Shown here piece by piece: positions 55,801 through 64,000 of a stretch of 64,000 nucleotides of DNA (position 1 is the first letter of the stretch; each line of letters begins with the position of its first letter). Position numbers and translations under genes: made by a program. Source of the DNA: Artemisia argyi (taxonomy: Eukaryota; Streptophyta; Magnoliopsida; Asterales; Asteraceae); contig CM060704.1 of the NCBI GenBank assembly GCA_030686995.1, positions 114,368,042 through 114,432,041 of the forward strand, given 5' to 3'. The notes beneath the pieces were generated by a model that saw only the letters and a list, made by a program, of their open reading frames with translations, was not told where the DNA came from and did no database searches.

Positions 55801-56137
55801 TACTTTTCTAATGTGATAAAAATGATTTAAAATGACTTATAATGTCTAGACTGGGCTCAGTCTAGTGTCGGTTGGTATTAAATGTCTTTTAGACATCAAA
55901 CCGTAAGCCTAAAAATCACGAAATGACTTATAACATCAAGGGATGATTTTTGGTCAATGGAGGAGGGAAAAATATGTTGACTTTTTTTAATAAGTTGAAA
56001 ACTCAAATCGTCTTAGAAACGCGTTTTGTGGTCTAACGGTTAATCGCCCATACGGTTAAGCGTGCTCATGCGAGAGTAGTACAGGCTTGGGTGACCTGCT
56101 GGGAAAAGTAATTAACCTGAAAATGTGAATTGTTACA
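52899..56137 (-). repeat. 5' LTR of the LARD-like element
   Basis: 3239 bp, TGTAACAACC to TGTTACA. Nearly identical to 46911-50153; differences include the TA-repeat length near 53868, a C-run near 55483 and a cluster at about 54573-54580. Confidence 0.95.
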
Positions 56138-56455
56138 GATAACGTGTCTAGCGTTAGAACTATATATAACGCACAAGTTAAGATCCGGAAAGCCAAAATG
56201 GGTAATCTAACTCCAATTCAAGTCCTTTACTCACACCTGCAGCAATCAGGGTACACATATTACGATAGGGTAAGTGCTAATAATGAGCTTGAGGAACTAT
56301 TTTTTGTTCACCCTACGTCGTACGCTTTATGGTGTACGTTCCCTGAAATCATGCTAATAGACTCCACGTCCAATACCACACTGTTTAAATTGCCATTTTT
56401 GGAAATTGTCGGAGTAACATCAACAAATAAAACATATTCGATGGCGTTTAGTTGT
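56138..56455 (+). pseudogene. MULE transposase, start of catalytic domain (truncated by internal deletion)
   Basis: Continues the frame of 46498-46910 after the GATAA duplication. ELFFVHPTSYALWCTFPEI and MLIDSTSNTTLFKLPFLEIV match the start of the MULE domain; the Asp in LIDST corresponds to the first catalytic acidic residue. The match ends at STNKTYSMAF. The next sequence (RGRPSE-type, in another frame) belongs to the linker ahead of the OTU domain. The second Asp, the Glu and the SWIM zinc finger have therefore been deleted, and this copy cannot cut DNA. Confidence 0.85.
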
Positions 56456-57230
56456 TCAGGAAAATACCCGTGGACGTCCGAGCGAAAAGAACAAAAAGTC
56501 CAAGGCTACAAAAGTTCCGGACTTAAATGAAGTACCGATCGTAGATCACCGAAGAAGTACGAATACAAGATCTACGAAAGTCCCGAAATTGCCGAAAGAG
56601 CCTCCAAGACACAGTTCGTACACGGGTACTAGTCCACGGCACATATTATATGTTGGAGATACTGTGAGCAATGGTTTTATTCGGGAAATTCCATTGTTTT
56701 ACCGTCCATACGTAATAAGTATACGTAATGTTGCGGGTGATGGGAATTGCGGGTTTCGGTGCGTTGCTCACTTTATTTTTCAAAACGAACATAGGTGGGC
56801 CGAAGCCAGACATAGGTTGTTGCAAGAGTTAGATTACCATAGGAGTACTTACATAGATATGTGGGGGGAACAAGACTTTAACTCTCTTTGGAATACAATA
56901 CACTGGTTCAACGGAGGTGCACATCAAGGTTACTGGATGGTGATGCCAATGACGGGTCTAGTTATCGCTTCAATGCTAAATTGACCGATTGTATTTCTAT
57001 CCGTGCGTGGTTATAACACATGTTTTCCGATTTTTTCTGGGCCAAACAACACACAAGGAATCGACCCCCTTGTTATTGCCCGTGTAGGGGAGGACTCATG
57101 TGCTCATTACATTATACCGACGCTAGACCCAACTTTTACACTTCCGCGTAACCACCCACAATGGAGGTTTTTCCGACAGCCAATTGCAGAACAATGGATA
57201 AGTTTATATCAACATCGACTATTGACGTAA
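56456..57230 (+). pseudogene. OTU cysteine protease domain of the MULE, one nonsense codon
   Basis: After a basic linker (RGRPSE, KNKKSKATKVP) comes an OTU domain: RNVAGDGNCGFRCVAH contains the Asp-Gly-Asn-Cys active-site block. The frame stops at TGA 56982-56984 after VIASMLN and continues in register with PIVFLSVRGY, FPIFSGPNNTQ and AHYIIPTLDPTF, where the His is the likely catalytic base. It ends at TAA 57228-57230. In related MULEs the OTU domain follows the transposase in the same protein; it removes ubiquitin-like modifiers, but its role in transposition is not known to me. One stop apart, the domain looks complete. Confidence 0.85.
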
Positions 57231-57440
57231 ATATTATACAGACAAAACATTGTAAATAATTATTGATTTATGTTGTAAATAATTATTGATTTATGTTGTG
57301 AATAATTTTACAGACAAAACATTGTAAATGATTATTGATTTATGTTGTAAATAACTGTTTGTATTATATAGTAATTGATTAAATATTTATTTATATTAGT
57401 AAATAACATTATTGATTGATTATGCAAATTCTTTGGTCAG

Positions 57441-57896
57441 ATGAGCCAAAGAAATCCTTTCTGGTGCCGATGTAATAAAGGATTTCTTGTAGAACGGGCA
57501 TCCTGGCAAAACGGTAGTCGTGGGCGACTGTTTTATGCATGTCCTCTTTCAGTGGTAAATAATCATACGTTTGCTTAGTTATGTAAATAATTTGTTTGTT
57601 AAAAATACATTTCTTATTATTTCCTGAACATGTAACAGCCAGGTACAAAAGACTATGGGTGTCGATACTTCGCGTGGAAAGATGTATTTGAAGCACAACA
57701 CTTTAGTCAAGCCTCTTCTTTAACGCATTGCTCAAACTGCGTTGCTACAAAAAATGAGATCAAGTTGTTGAAGCAAAGAATAAAGGCGCTGGAAATGGAG
57801 TTAGAAATGACAAGGAATCCTGAGGATCACGCTTGTCAGTCAAGTGCCCGGCTCCATGATCTTTTAACCGAAATGAATAATCTTCATATGTCGTAG
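57441..57896 (+). CDS. GRF-type zinc-finger protein with coiled coil, two exons, 123 aa, intact
   Basis: Exon 1 57441-57554 and exon 2 57639-57896, joined in phase 0 at AGTG/GTAAAT and TGTAACAG/CCAGG; the combined frame is open to TAG 57894-57896. The N-terminal half has the zf-GRF pattern: WCRC (Cys9, Cys11), GSRGRLFYACPL (Cys34) and YGCRYFAWKD (Cys46). The second half (NEIKLLKQRIKALEMELEMT) is a predicted coiled coil. GRF fingers bind single-stranded or damaged nucleic acid in other proteins; the role here is inference. It lies 211 bases after the OTU frame and 516 bases before the MULE right end, on the same strand. Unlike its neighbours it has no stop or frameshift. Alternative: a truncated host gene picked up by the MULE. 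Confidence 0.75.
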
Positions 57897-58412
57897 ATAT
57901 TGTTGTTTTTAAATAATATGTTAACGTTGACGTTTAATTTTATAATAATAGTTGTTGTTTTTAAATAATTTAAGTTTAGGTGTAAACACTGATCTTGTAG
58001 TAGTTTATAAATGCAAATGAGTCAAATAAGTTTAACCATATTTTTTTTATAACGTCATATAAGCAATTATTAATTAACTATACACAACACAAAAACATTA
58101 CAAACATTAGTTTATAAATGCAAATAAGTCAACGTCATCTTTTTTTATAACGTCATATTTTTTTATAACGTCATATAGGCAATTATTAATTAAGTATACA
58201 CAAAAATGAGTCAACGTCATCTTTTTTATAACGTCATATAGGCAACTATTAATTAAGTATACACAACATTACTAACATTACAAAAAAAAATATACAAAAC
58301 AAAAACATTACAAACTTAAAAAAAAAAAAAAAAAAGACAACTACAAGACAAAAGTACAAAAAAAAACAAAAAAAAAAAGTATAAAAAAAGTACACCCTCC
58401 CACTAGAGGAGG
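57897..58412. other. MULE 3' subterminal region
   Basis: AT-rich, with several copies of TATAACGTCATATAGGCAA and TTAATTAAGTATACACAA (58040-58270) and poly-A runs. It holds no gene. Confidence 0.6.
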
Positions 58413-58453
58413 GTTTATCTAAAAAATAGACTAGTGTATGGTCAACAAGGGCC
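58413..58453 (-). repeat. MULE right terminal inverted repeat
   Basis: GTTTATCTAAAAAATAGACT followed by AGTGTATGGTCAACAAGGGCC; preceded at about 58394-58415 by the ACCCTCC...GGAGGGT hairpin also found ahead of 44858. Confidence 0.75.
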
Positions 58454-58944
58454 TTTTATAAATATACAATATTTTAATGGGTTAAGAGCTCGTAAAGTGT
58501 ATATTTATAATTAGGTATCGAGAAGCATGAACAGAATCCATACTTTCTATGCATCGTGACAAAAGGTAAAATCTTATATCAGTAAGACAATAACATTTCG
58601 AGGAAGTCATGCCTTAAGATTGTAGCATTACCACATAGATTATTAATCAATGCAAGAAGTCTAAAACAATGTGACCGAAGGTTGTTTGTGTCCCGATAGT
58701 ATCTATTAACTATTGTTGTGTGACAACTCCTCAGCTAAATGGTTATGGGTTCAAGTCCTACTTACAAATGTAAGATACTTTGTTATTTGTGGTTGTATAT
58801 TATAAGATATTTAATTGCCGTTCTAAAAAGAAATGTGACCGAAGGTTTTAAAAGATAAAGTTTTCGTCGCTATAAGTTGTATGTAAAAATAATGGTAATA
58901 CATTTACGAGTATTGTATACTTGTATAATGTAATAATGAGAGCC
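58454..58944. other. Intergenic region
   Basis: No coding sequence. GGGTTCAAGTCC at about 58747 resembles a tRNA B box, but no full tRNA or SINE could be built around it. Confidence 0.4.
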
Positions 58945-58947
58945 TTA

Positions 58948-59293
58948 GAGTATTTACATCAATAACCCAAGTTAAGTTTTAACACGGTGCCACGTCGGTG
59001 TCACATCAGTTTCAACACTTTAACCTTAACTCACAAAAAACACCTCCAATTATAACTCAACAACAATTTATAAAAACACCCCTTAATTCAGGGGGGAAGT
59101 TATTTTATTTATTTATTTATTTTTATTTATTATTATTATTTTTTTTTTACACTTTCATGCCTTAACTCGGCGTTAGTTCCTTCACTCACCGCGTTAACGC
59201 CATATCAACACAAGCTCATGCATCGGTTCACTCGGGTATAACGCACGTTATTTGCCCCTTAACGCATGTTCCACGTTATTGCTGCAAGTGCTC
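58948..59293. mobile_element. Harbinger-like MITE (346 bp)
   Basis: GAGTATTTACATCAATAAC and, on the minus strand, GAGCACTTGCAGCAATAAC form the termini, flanked by TTA at 58945-58947 and 59294-59296. Non-coding, with an AT-rich TTTATTTATTATT run inside. Confidence 0.72.
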
Positions 59294-59296
59294 TTA

Positions 59297-59825
59297 CACA
59301 AGAATGTGACAACCTTTAATTACACGACTTACAAATTTTTGTTACTAATTTCTTTAGGTAGGTAGCATTGAGCGGTCTAACGTGCGACGGGATAATGACC
59401 ATTTTGGATTTAATTAAAAAAGTTGACTTTGTTTAAACAAACTTGTTATATATAACTACTTTTGTAAATTTTTCAAAAAATAATACTGTATTGGTGATCT
59501 ATATATAAGTAAGAATATATATACACATAAACGACGTAACGTGAACCGAAAATCTCAAGTGGGGCCATGATACATGTTTGGAGAATGGGGAGAACATGTG
59601 AGTCATATATTTTTTATTTTTTTTATTGAGATGCTTTTTTTTTTTTTTTTTTTTTTTTAATATACTTTCAAAAAGAATACGTAATAAATCTTGCAAAGCT
59701 AATACAAAACAATAGATAATGCTTCTCTAAATGTGTGAACTTCAACAAGTATCTATTGTAAAATAGTTTTTGACAGAATTAAGCATTATTTTATTACTAT
59801 CTCTTACGAGTATATATTAAGAGAA
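59297..59825. other. Non-coding region
   Basis: AT-rich, with a poly-T run at about 59636-59658. No gene recognised. Confidence 0.4.
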
Positions 59826-59860
59826 CTAGAACAGTACCCGCGCAATGCGGCTGTGGGTAC
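59826..59860 (-). mobile_element. Helitron 3' terminus
   Basis: On the minus strand a GC-rich hairpin (GTACCC...GGGTAC, 59860-59834, enclosing CCGCATTGCGCGG) is followed by TGTT and CTAG (59829-59826), then T. A hairpin a few bases before CTRR and insertion ahead of T is the Helitron signature. The element would extend rightwards; its 5' TC end was not identified and no Rep/helicase coding sequence is seen. Confidence 0.55.
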
Positions 59861-60754
59861 CTGTGACTATATTTTGCGTTATTCGGGTACACATTTAGTT
59901 GTTTTATGCTTTATAAGTAGAGATGGTTAAGCCAAATAATTTTAGTTTGAACAACCAACCTGCTTTATAACAAACTTCTAACAAATTAATTTTGAAATCC
60001 TTCCATATTAAGAAGCTAGGAAAAATCTGAATTTTAAGTCTTTCTAATTATAAAATAGTGTCGAATGCATTATATAGTAGTATAGATAATACAAATTGGA
60101 TAAATAAACTTTGTAGTAGACTGAAGAGTTTACACATAGAAGAACACAATTGTCACATAAACGGGTCTTGCATTAGTAGGTGGCATCCCCTTCTAGGTTT
60201 AAGTAAGTGAAAATTTCTAAATTCTTAGCGGGTTAGCATGGAATTTTTTTTTAATGATTTTAGAAAATGAAATTTTGATCTAGAAAGCAACGACCATTAA
60301 AACTGTTAGCATTAGAAAAAAATAGAATATCACAAAACTCATATCTTATATGTGTGAATGCTTTATAACCACATAGGTGTGGGTTTAATCTTGCTTAAAA
60401 CATATAAATTTAGTCGTTGTAGGAAAAAATAAAGTGTAAAAAAATCTTTTTAATTATAAAATATAAAGACACTATAAAATAAATTTTTAATCATAAGATC
60501 AGGTGTATTGCAAGGTTTTTAACTCGGTCGTGGCATGCAAGATCACACAAATGGACTTGTCTTCCCATTACAACAAGTCGGTCTAAATTAAGACCGAGTC
60601 GTCAACTTACTTGTGCGTATGAGTAAGATATATTTTTAATGTATTTTCAATCTTCTTATTACATTAAATCGGAAACAAATTACCAACATGAATAACTTTT
60701 CTACCTCATTTACAGATATGAACATATTTTCACTTTATCAAAATGGTCCGGGCG
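59861..60754. other. Non-coding region, possibly Helitron interior
   Basis: AT-rich sequence without coding signal, continuing from the Helitron 3' end. Confidence 0.35.
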
Positions 60755-61200
60755 CACCCCAAACCAAGGGGAGTACCTCAATCAAGCGCACCTATGTATA
60801 TCATTTCATGTTTCAGCTTTAGAGTGCTCCTCAAGATGGTCCAGTGCTCTTCAACAATTTCTTTTGTTAGGCACACAAAAGAGAGGGAGCACCTGGTGTT
60901 TAAAGTGCTCTTTCGCATTTTATATGAAAAGTAGTGTTGGATCTTTTGCTTTACGTAAGGCGCACAATAAAAGTCACGAGCACTTGGTGGTTTAGAGTGC
61001 TTTCGTTTGTCTTTATGTGAGGCGCAACAAGGGAGCATTTCTTTTTCTTTTTTTTAGGCACACAAGAGAAACCGGGAGCACTTAGTCTTTTAGAGTGCTC
61101 ATGAACATTTGATTTTGTAATTTTTTTTTGTGTCATCTGAGGCGCACAAGAAAAGTTGGGAGCATTTGATCATTTAGAGTGCTTCTGAACTTTTTATATA
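60755..61200. repeat. Diverged tandem repeat, about 80-100 bp unit, 5 copies
   Basis: Recurring order of GGCGCACAAGA-type, GGGAGCACTTGGT-type and TTTAGAGTGCTC-type words, with A/T-rich spacers, at about 60755, 60870, 60958, 61055 and 61140. Copies are too diverged for recent amplification. Open frames here are periodic artefacts. Confidence 0.65.
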
Positions 61201-61451
61201 AAAAAGTCAAGCACACCTAATCAAAATCCATAAGATACACCTGCCTAAATTACCATAGATTTTTATTCTAGATTTTACAACATGTCTCACATCTAATTGT
61301 TAGTTTACCAAAGTTCATTTTGATAATATTTTTGCGCTCCGCCCATTTTCGTATTTTGGTCTAAGGCTACCCACAGTGGCCTGAACAAATCGGTCGAAAC
61401 CACTTCACAACCGATATCAACATTGGTCAACTCCACTGTGGAGTTTGTTTC
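61201..61451. other. Non-coding region
   Basis: No feature seen apart from the approach to a possible LTR start at 61452. Confidence 0.4.
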
Positions 61452-64000
61452 TGATGAGTGTCTAAATACTCATCATTTTATACTAATCTGAACTGCCAAA
61501 ACATACTAAAACACTCAAATATGCATAAAAATACTTAAAATATCTTAGAGGTGTGTTTTATATGTTTCAAATACAAAGTATGCAAAAACAGATGAAAAAC
61601 GTACAAAGTTTGCATAATTGGCAGTTTCAGTCCCTCAAGTTTCAAATATTGTCAAAACTAGTCCCTGGTTATTCTAAAAACATGAAAATGTCATCAAAGG
61701 TCCTTTTTAATCATAAAGTTACATATTTAGTCCTTTGGTGCAAAGTTTCACAAAATTACAAGTTTAGTCCCTCAACTTTGGAAATTGACAGAAATGGTCC
61801 CTGGGATGTTAAAAACTTTGAGAAAAGCAATTTTGGTCCTTATACTAATAATCTTTTGCAGGAATGGTCCTTGGGTGATAAGTTTGGTGAATTTACATGA
61901 TTGGTCCCTGAAGTTTCACAGTTTGGCAAAACAGGTCCCTCAAAGTTTCAAACTTGACAGTTTCAGTCCCTGGGTGTTCAAAATGGGAAAATTATCATTA
62001 AGGGTCCTAGGGAATTCATAATTGTCACTTTTAGTCCCTGGGAGAAAGTTTTGGGAAATTACATAATTAGTCCCTCAAAAATCCGAAAATTACATAAATG
62101 GTCCTTTAATATTTAAACATGGAAAATTATGTAATTTTAGTCCTTGGGTTATTCATTATTGGCAAATATGACCCTTGTGATTACTTTGGTTAAATCACAA
62201 AATCAGACCCTCTACTTTTGCTTAATTACATTTTAGGTCCTTGTGGTGTATTAACTAAAAACCAAACGGACCTTAATATTTCTATAAACCAAACAAATAA
62301 ACCCAACACATTCCAACAGCCCACCCCTTCTTTTTACCCAAGCCCACCAATAGCCCAGTCCACCCTTGGTCAAACCCGGTCAACCAAACCACCCAGTTAT
62401 CCCTTCCCACCAAAACCACCACTTCCACCACTGCTAAACCATACCACCTTCCACCTCAACCCCCACCTGTCAAACTTGATCCCCACTCCTCTCCTACCTC
62501 TCCTCCACCTCACACAACACTCCAAGCCCCTAAAACCCTCTCCACGCTACCCAATTCTGACACATTGGAAATTGGCGCCAAAAGCCAATTTAAACGGCTA
62601 GGATGAGATTGACCAATCCAAGGGTTCTCAATAGGTGGGAAAAGTCAAGTGGGTCCCACTTGACTCAGAAAAGAGCTACATAATGGAAAAGAAGCAGAAG
62701 GAAAGAAGTATTAGTTTAGGAGTAGAATAACATAGTCGTAGGTAGTGTAATCTTGTATTTCAGTTATAATTTCAATCAAAATAGCTTGTACTCAGTTAAT
62801 TTAATGTAATTTGAACTTTTCTTAAAGTCAATTTAAAGTTTCAGCTCAGTTCTCAGTCTATGCAATTTTTACTTGTTTCAAGAATCACAAAAATTTCATC
62901 TGTGTTGTTAGTTGTTGTTAAAAGCATTTCACAAGTTCATTTAAGCTTTGTCAAAGTTTTTAAAAGCTGTTAGATATCTTATAATTCAGTTTAGAGTATA
63001 ATTATAAAATTCCAAAGAAAATAGAAAAAATAGTGGAAAAATAGAAAATCAAGTAAAGAGGAAGAAGGATACTGAGCAAGGTGTTATTGGGATATATTTC
63101 TGGTTTAGAGTCCTATGGGGGACACTAGGGTATGATTTGGTCCTTGGTTCAATCATTTCTCAGCTTCTTTTATTTGTAAGCTTTTATATACATATTTACT
63201 ATTCTACTGTTTGATTATTTACTCAGCATTAGATCTTGTTAAATTTAGGTTTCTGAATTGCTAATTAGTTATAATTTTAGTTAAACTCAGTTATTTGTTC
63301 TTAGGAATTCATTTGTTCTTGAATACCAAAAATCTCACAGTGGAAAACTTAAACTTGACATACTTGTGTTTTCTGCTTGTGTTATGCTTGATTCAGGTTC
63401 ATTTGATCTTTGATAATATCAATATAGTGATAGGAATCAGTATTGTGGTTTAATCTTATCTTTTGCTTTGAAAATCTTCAAATCTGTCATTTTAAGGTGT
63501 GTTTGGCTCAGCTTGTTACTGAGTCTATTTGTTATCATTAGTTATCTAGGTTAGTTTACTAATGTTACTTTAGGTCATACTTGGTTGTAGCAATTTTAAA
63601 ACTTAGGCCTTAAACCACAGAAAGTCAAAATCCATATCATAACTCCTTGACAGTTAACTGTCAAGGATTTGTGATCCATAAATCCAACCATTAGCTCATA
63701 TCTTGTAGGTTTAGCTTAAATTAGGTCTATTGTAGCTTATAACATCATATTCAATCAGTAGCAGCCCTTAGAAATCCAATAAAGTCAAATCATTAGGTTT
63801 TACTCAAAGTCAACTTTTGCACTCCTCAGGTTTTGATAAAACTTGTAGGATTTTTCTAGATTTATGTATTAGGATTTAGGTTCTGAAAATCATTTTGGTA
63901 ACACTCTACCACCTTGTCTTTAAGATCCAACAATCTTTATATTTTTAGGATTTTTAGTCTGGGCCCCACACTACCTCAAACTCACCTGCAGGGCAACAAG
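61452..64000 (+). repeat. Possible LTR/leader of a Ty3/gypsy element running off the window
   Basis: TGATGAGTGTCTAAATACTCATCA at 61452-61475 is a TG-starting hairpin (GATGAGT/ACTCATC). It is followed by a periodic GTCCCT array (about 61628-62240), a C/A-rich stretch, and from about 62640 a promoter/leader-like region. No gag, pol or second LTR is in the window, so this is tentative. The 127-codon Pro-rich frame at 62218-62601 has no domain and is compositional. Confidence 0.35.
61628..62240 (+). repeat. Periodic GGTCC/AGTCCCT array
   Basis: TTAGTCCCT, TTCAGTCCCT, TGGTCCCTG and similar words occur about every 25-60 bases, each followed by TTT/AAATT-rich sequence; at least fifteen occurrences. 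Units are degenerate, not a simple tandem repeat. Confidence 0.7.

Larger units (their letters stand above)
46911..56137 (-). mobile_element. LARD-like LTR retrotransposon, non-coding, probably chromovirus (Tekay/Del)-derived
   Basis: Two direct LTRs of 3243 and 3239 bp start TGTAACA and end TGTTACA, and exact TSDs GATAA lie at 46906-46910 and 56138-56142. Orientation is minus: a tRNA-Met-type primer site lies inside the right LTR, and a purine tract inside the left LTR. The 2745-bp interior codes for no gag or pol and is mostly tandem repeats. By eye the LTRs differ at about two dozen places, so the insertion is recent. The GAACTTCGGGACGAAGTTC sequence near the purine tract resembles the pol end of plant chromoviruses, hence the lineage guess. 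Confidence 0.93.
43818..58453 (+). mobile_element. Mutator-like element (MULE) carrying transposase remnant, OTU protease and GRF zinc-finger gene; split by a retrotransposon
   Basis: A 41-base inverted repeat (43818-43858 against 58413-58453, two mismatches; GGCCCTTGTTGACCA at the tips) is the best pair of ends. Between them, on +, lie a long AT-rich repeat-filled 5' region, the FAR1-type DNA-binding exon (46498-46910), a 9.2-kb retrotransposon insertion, the start of the MULE catalytic domain, an OTU domain and a GRF zinc-finger gene. No 9-bp target duplication could be matched. Extra copies of the end sequence at 44858-44897 and about 45006-45070, and a looser one near 43530, leave the true left end uncertain. 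Confidence 0.75.

Noticed and set aside
58735..58790. GGGTTCAAGTCC as a SINE or tRNA B box
   Set aside because: No matching A box, poly-A/T tail or target duplication could be found.
62218..62601. 127-codon proline-rich + frame
   Set aside because: C/A-rich composition alone explains it; no signal peptide, no conserved motif, no splice context.

Overview
The window is nuclear DNA of a flowering plant, AT-rich, intron-bearing and dominated by transposable elements. The element families (Tat-type Ty3/gypsy with an antisense Transposase_28 gene, Athila-type LTRs, OTU-carrying Mutator-like elements, many TTA-flanked MITEs) fit a eudicot. A composite (Asteraceae) genome is my best guess, but the window alone does not prove it.

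Layout. 1-4807: 3' half of a Tat-lineage Ty3/gypsy element on + (end of integrase, eight 36-bp tandem repeats, a decayed antisense gene, polypurine tract, 3' LTR). 5.4-13.7 kb: an inverted-repeat-flanked segment holding an LRR receptor-kinase gene fragment, split by a 6.6-kb deleted Athila-like element on - (6211-12812, TSD GTATT). 13.7-25 kb: mostly non-coding, with a G-box cluster, an LTR-like stretch, TA microsatellites and a foldback element. 25.0-26.8 kb: ClpB chaperone pseudogene on -, split by a 738-bp solo LTR (TSD GAAAC). 30593-32053: Athila-type solo LTR (TSD ATGGG). 32836-37418: the one clearly intact host gene, an 11-exon protein disulfide isomerase of the PDIL2-1 type, with two nested Tourist-like MITEs in intron 1. 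38.3-41.9 kb: a cluster of MITEs (Harbinger-like, Stowaway, foldback) and a 620-bp element with a 13-bp target duplication. 43.8-58.45 kb: a Mutator-like element on + whose transposase reading frame is interrupted by a 9.2-kb LARD-like retrotransposon (46911-56137, TSD GATAA, 3.24-kb LTRs). Downstream of the transposase remnant it carries an OTU protease domain and an intact two-exon GRF zinc-finger gene. 58.9-64 kb: another MITE, a Helitron 3' end, diverged repeats and an LTR-like region with a periodic GTCC motif running off the window.

How it works together: only the PDI gene looks like working host biology (oxidative folding in the ER). The rest is a nested record of insertion, LTR-LTR recombination and decay. 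The two most interesting signals are (1) the Mutator-like element carrying transposase remnant, OTU protease and an undamaged GRF zinc-finger gene in one TIR-bounded unit, and (2) a dense array of TGACGNCGTCA palindromes just upstream of the TATA box in the Athila-type LTRs, kept in independently inserted copies.
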